Of a stretch of DNA of 7,984 bases, positions 5,694 through 7,984 are shown one piece after another. Source of the DNA: Deltaproteobacteria bacterium (GTDB taxonomy: Bacteria > Desulfobacterota > Binatia > UBA9968). The first letter of the stretch is position 1, and each line of letters begins with the position of its first letter. The stretch spans positions 1-7,984 of the forward strand of contig VBLN01000030.1 in assembly GCA_005878685.1 (NCBI GenBank), given 5' to 3'. The notes beneath the pieces were generated by a model. It was not told where the DNA came from and did no database searches. It saw only the letters and a list, made by a program, of their open reading frames with translations. Both the position numbers and the translations under genes were made by a program.

Positions 5694-6722
5694 GTGAAGA
5701 CGAAAATGGCGCGAACAGGTTTTGCTCTGGGATACGGCAAGTTTACGAACGTGAGAGAGCTGGCAAGCCTCATGCAACAAGCGGAAGAGCGCGGTTACGA
5801 GATGGGTTTTTTTTCGGAGACCATTGAGCTGATGCGCGATTCCGTAACGGCGCTCGCGGCCATCGGTCTGGCGACGAAGCGACTGATCCTGGGCTCGACC
5901 CAGATCGTGCGCCTGCGCGGTCCGGTGGTGATGGCCCAAAGCCTGGCTAGCCTGGACGAGCTCACGGGCGGTCGCATGACGTTGGCGCCGGGCGCCTGCA
6001 CCCAAAGCCACGCCCGGGTTCACGCTCTCAATCCCGACCTGAAAGTGACTCCGGCACAGGTGCTCAAGGAATATATCGAAGCGATGCGTCTGCTTTTGAC
6101 CGGAGAAAAGGTTTCCTATCACGGCCAGTATGTCCATTTCGACAATGTCGGCCTGGCGTGGAAGCCCGTGCGCAAGTCCATTCCGATTTATCTCCCCGCG
6201 ACAAGCAAGACGGGTCTGAAGCTCGCCGGACAGATCGGCGACGGGGTTGTCCTGAATGCCGTCTGTTCTCCCGAGTACACGGTCAACGCACTCAAGATCG
6301 TGCGCGAAGCAGCCGAGGCAGCAGGTAGAGATTTTTCCAAGTTTGAAGTGGCGCAGATCATCAATTGTTCCGTCGAGGATGATCATAGGAAAGCGCTCGA
6401 CCAAGTCCGCTGGGAAGTCGCCACTAAACTCGATCCGATCCAGATCTCGTTTATCGCGGGTCCCAAGATGCGGGTCGGAGAGCCTTATATAAGGAAAGAG
6501 GACCTCCCGCTTTTTGAGAAGGCCTACGCCAACGGCGGCATGGACGGACTGATCAAAGCCGTGCCGGATTCCTACGTTGAGGGGATGACCGCGAGCGGAA
6601 CGCCCGATGAGGTCAAAAGGCGAGTGCAGCAGTACCGCGATGCCGGCGTCAAGATTCCCTTGCTCCGTCCCGCGGCTGTTCATCAGACAGAGAAGGTGAT
6701 GGATCTTTTCGCGCAAACGTAG
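5694..6722 (+). CDS. LLM-class flavin-dependent oxidoreductase (bacterial luciferase-like, possibly F420-dependent)
   Basis: 342 residues from GTG 5694, or 338 from ATG 5706. The only ribosome-like site, AGAAGG at 5685-5690, is 3 nt from the first and 15 nt from the second, so the start is unsure. Family features are the opening helix (ELASLMQQAEERGYEMGFFSE, shown at residues 22-42 in part: EERGYEMGFFSE), TKRLILGSTQIVRLRGPVV near 61-79, the LDELTGGR signature at 87-94, and the terminal GTPDEVKRRVQQYRDAG near 302-318. The length and order fit the single-domain TIM-barrel luciferase-like family, which uses FMN or F420 for monooxygenase, reductase or dehydrogenase reactions. The usual G-x-G turn after LDELTGGR reads APGACTQS, so cofactor choice cannot be decided by eye. 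Relatives closest in architecture are MER-like F420 enzymes; RutA and EDTA or nitrilotriacetate monooxygenases are more distant. It heads a plus-strand pair with hyuA 83 bp downstream, and both flanking spaces carry heptad inverted repeats. Confidence 0.87.
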   Translation: MKTKMARTGFALGYGKFTNVRELASLMQQAEERGYEMGFFSETIELMRDSVTALAAIGLATKRLILGSTQIVRLRGPVVMAQSLASLDELTGGRMTLAPGACTQSHARVHALNPDLKVTPAQVLKEYIEAMRLLLTGEKVSYHGQYVHFDNVGLAWKPVRKSIPIYLPATSKTGLKLAGQIGDGVVLNAVCSPEYTVNALKIVREAAEAAGRDFSKFEVAQIINCSVEDDHRKALDQVRWEVATKLDPIQISFIAGPKMRVGEPYIRKEDLPLFEKAYANGGMDGLIKAVPDSYVEGMTASGTPDEVKRRVQQYRDAGVKIPLLRPAAVHQTEKVMDLFAQT

Positions 6723-6794
6723 GCATTAGGCACGAGCAACAGTAAGAGAAAATGCAAGAGTGTCTTTCTAATGTCTATTGCCTCATGCCGGACA
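6720..6794. repeat. Second heptad-periodic inverted repeat, between the LLM gene and hyuA
   Basis: The left part begins at the LLM stop codon with 7-bp units TAGGCAT, TAGGCAC and GAGCAAC (6720-6740). The right part, read on the minus strand, has CCGGCAT, GAGGCAA, TAGACAT and TAGAAAG (6788-6762). The outer 11 bp (6722-6732 against 6779-6789) pair at 10 positions. The spacing and the nAG(C/G)nAT-like pattern match the element at 5564-5634, and GAGCAAC here differs by one base from GAGCAAT there. There is no T-run, so it is not a standard terminator. Confidence 0.5.
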
Positions 6795-6805
6795 GCTAAT
6801 CCACT

Positions 6806-7984
6806 ATGCATCGAGTCGGGGTAGACATTGGCGGCACTTTTACCGACCTTCTGATGGTGAGCGAGGATGGCCGCGCCGTCATCGGAAAAACGCTGACCAC
6901 TCCAGGCGACCCGAGCTTGGCTGTCGAGACCGCGCTCAGTCACGCGCTGCATGATGGCGCGGTCGAACCCCAGGAGGTGGCGGCGCTGGTGCACGGAACG
7001 ACCCTTGTGACGAATGCTATCATCGAACGCAAGGGCGCGGCGACAGCCTTGCTCACAACTACCGGGTTTCGAGACGCGATCGAGATTGGTCGCGAACATC
7101 GCTACGAGCTGTACGATCTCAACCTGGACCTTCCGCAACCTCTGGTGCCGCGACATCTACGCTTCGATGTGCCGGAGAGAATCGCCGCCGACGGGAGCAT
7201 CCTTCAACCTTTGGATGAGGTTTTTGTCCGCCGGCTGGTAACCGAGCTGCGCGACAAGAACATCAGGGCGATCGGCGTCTGTTTTTTAAACAGCTTCCGT
7301 AATCCTGTCCATGAGCGCCGGACGGCCGAAATCATCACCCAACTGGCGCCGCAGACCCGCGTCTCTCTCAGCTCCGAGGTCATAGCCGAGATCCGTGAGT
7401 TCCAGCGCGCCAGCACGACGGTCGCCAACGTCTACGTGCAAGAGCTCGTCGCCAGCTACCTTAAAGAGCTTCAGCGCCGGGTGAAGCGGATAGGATTCGA
7501 GGGCAGCTTTTTCGTCATGTTATCCAACGGCGGCATCGCCACGGCCGATACGGCAGCCCGTTTTCCGGTGCGGCTCTTGGAATCCGGACCCGCGGCGGGG
7601 GCATTGGCCGCCGCTCGTTTGGGAGTTCGCTCCGGTTTCTCTGACCTGCTCTCGTTCGACATGGGTGGGACGACTGCGAAGCTTTGCGCGGTCGAAGGAG
7701 GAGACCCGCTCAAGGCGCACGAGTTCGAGGTCGATCGGGTCTATCGCTTCAGACGCGGCAGCGGGCTGCCCGTCAAGATCCCCGTGATCGACATGATCGA
7801 GATCGGCGCTGGTGGCGGAAGCATCGCGCGCGTGGACGCGCTCGGGCTTCTCAAAGTAGGGCCGGAGAGTGCCGGGGCCGATCCCGGCCCCGCATGCTAC
7901 GGGCGCGGCGGAGAGGAGCCGACGGTCACGGACGCGGATCTAGTACTCGGTTACTTGAACGCTGATTACTTCCTGGGTGGAAAG
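6806..7984 (+). CDS. hyuA: HyuA-type ATP-dependent hydantoinase / 5-oxoprolinase subunit A, N-terminal part (3' end outside window)
   Basis: 393 codons are open from ATG 6806 to the last base; full-length family members have about 650-700 residues. The start is fixed by an in-frame TAA at 6797 and no other nearby start, but upstream there is only GGA about 13 nt away, a very weak ribosome site. The N-terminal domain carries VDIGGTFTD at residues 6-14 (phosphate-binding loop of the ASKHA fold) and HGTTLVTNAIIERKG at 63-77. The second domain has SFDMGGTTAK at 283-292 and the glycine-rich GAGGGS at 334-339. Such subunits pair with HyuB to hydrolyse N-methylhydantoin, 5-oxoproline or related cyclic amides with ATP, and a hyuB gene would be expected just past the right edge. 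Acetophenone and acetone carboxylases share this fold, so a carboxylase role is possible. It probably forms an operon with the LLM oxidoreductase. The substrate is not known. Confidence 0.9.
   Translation, partial: MHRVGVDIGGTFTDLLMVSEDGRAVIGKTLTTPGDPSLAVETALSHALHDGAVEPQEVAALVHGTTLVTNAIIERKGAATALLTTTGFRDAIEIGREHRYELYDLNLDLPQPLVPRHLRFDVPERIAADGSILQPLDEVFVRRLVTELRDKNIRAIGVCFLNSFRNPVHERRTAEIITQLAPQTRVSLSSEVIAEIREFQRASTTVANVYVQELVASYLKELQRRVKRIGFEGSFFVMLSNGGIATADTAARFPVRLLESGPAAGALAAARLGVRSGFSDLLSFDMGGTTAKLCAVEGGDPLKAHEFEVDRVYRFRRGSGLPVKIPVIDMIEIGAGGGSIARVDALGLLKVGPESAGADPGPACYGRGGEEPTVTDADLVLGYLNADYFLGGK

Noticed and set aside
5667..6716. 349-codon open frame on the minus strand opposite the LLM gene
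   Set aside because: The translation has no recognisable motif and is antisense to a strongly supported flavin enzyme; long antisense frames are common in GC-rich codon patterns.
6683..7713. Minus-strand frames (6683-7156, 7204-7428, 7471-7720) and plus-strand frames at 7014-7241 and 7684-7965
   Set aside because: All are shadows of the hyuA frame, which stays open through 6806-7984 and carries the family motifs.

Overview
The window looks like chromosomal DNA of an uncultivated or little-studied Gram-negative bacterium. The DNA is moderately GC-rich. A secreted NitT/TauT-type binding protein, an LLM flavin enzyme and a HyuA-type hydantoinase sit together, and there is an ExeA-type ATPase with a periplasmic BON tail. 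This mix resembles soil and sediment lineages such as Rokubacteria, Binatota, Tectomicrobia or NC10-like groups. That placement is an impression from gene content only and is weak.

Layout. (1) 2-439, plus strand: C-terminal part of a TenA/PqqC-like heme-oxygenase-fold protein that enters from the left edge. (2) 492-703, plus strand: a broken ABC-transporter substrate-binding protein gene. Its ribosome site, signal peptide and last ~43 codons survive, but the middle is missing and the two ends are in different frames. (3) 743-2728, minus strand: ExeA/GspA-type AAA ATPase with one membrane segment, a repetitive Ser/Thr/Ala/Pro linker containing a 90-bp tandem repeat, and two BON domains from a 216-bp tandem duplication. 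(4) 2995-3987 and 4108-5499, minus strand: an intact secreted substrate-binding protein, preceded in the same transcription direction by a metal-dependent amidohydrolase. (5) 5694-6722 and 6806 to the right edge, plus strand: an LLM-class flavin-dependent oxidoreductase followed by the start of a HyuA-type ATP-dependent hydantoinase/oxoprolinase. The hyuA reading frame has no stop inside the window.

How the genes may work together (inference). The amidohydrolase/binding-protein pair and the LLM/HyuA pair are divergently arranged around 5500-5693. They could form a catabolic cluster for a nitrogen-containing, possibly cyclic, small molecule: capture by the periplasmic binding protein, hydrolysis of C-N bonds, flavin-dependent oxidation, and ATP-dependent opening of a cyclic amide. 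No permease or transporter ATPase gene is present in the window.

The most unusual non-coding signal is a pair of 7-bp-periodic degenerate inverted repeats, with pattern close to nAG(C/G)nAT, in the two intergenic spaces on either side of the LLM gene (5564-5634 and 6720-6794). They look like two members of one dispersed heptad-repeat family. No rRNA, tRNA, CRISPR array, transposase or replication origin was seen.
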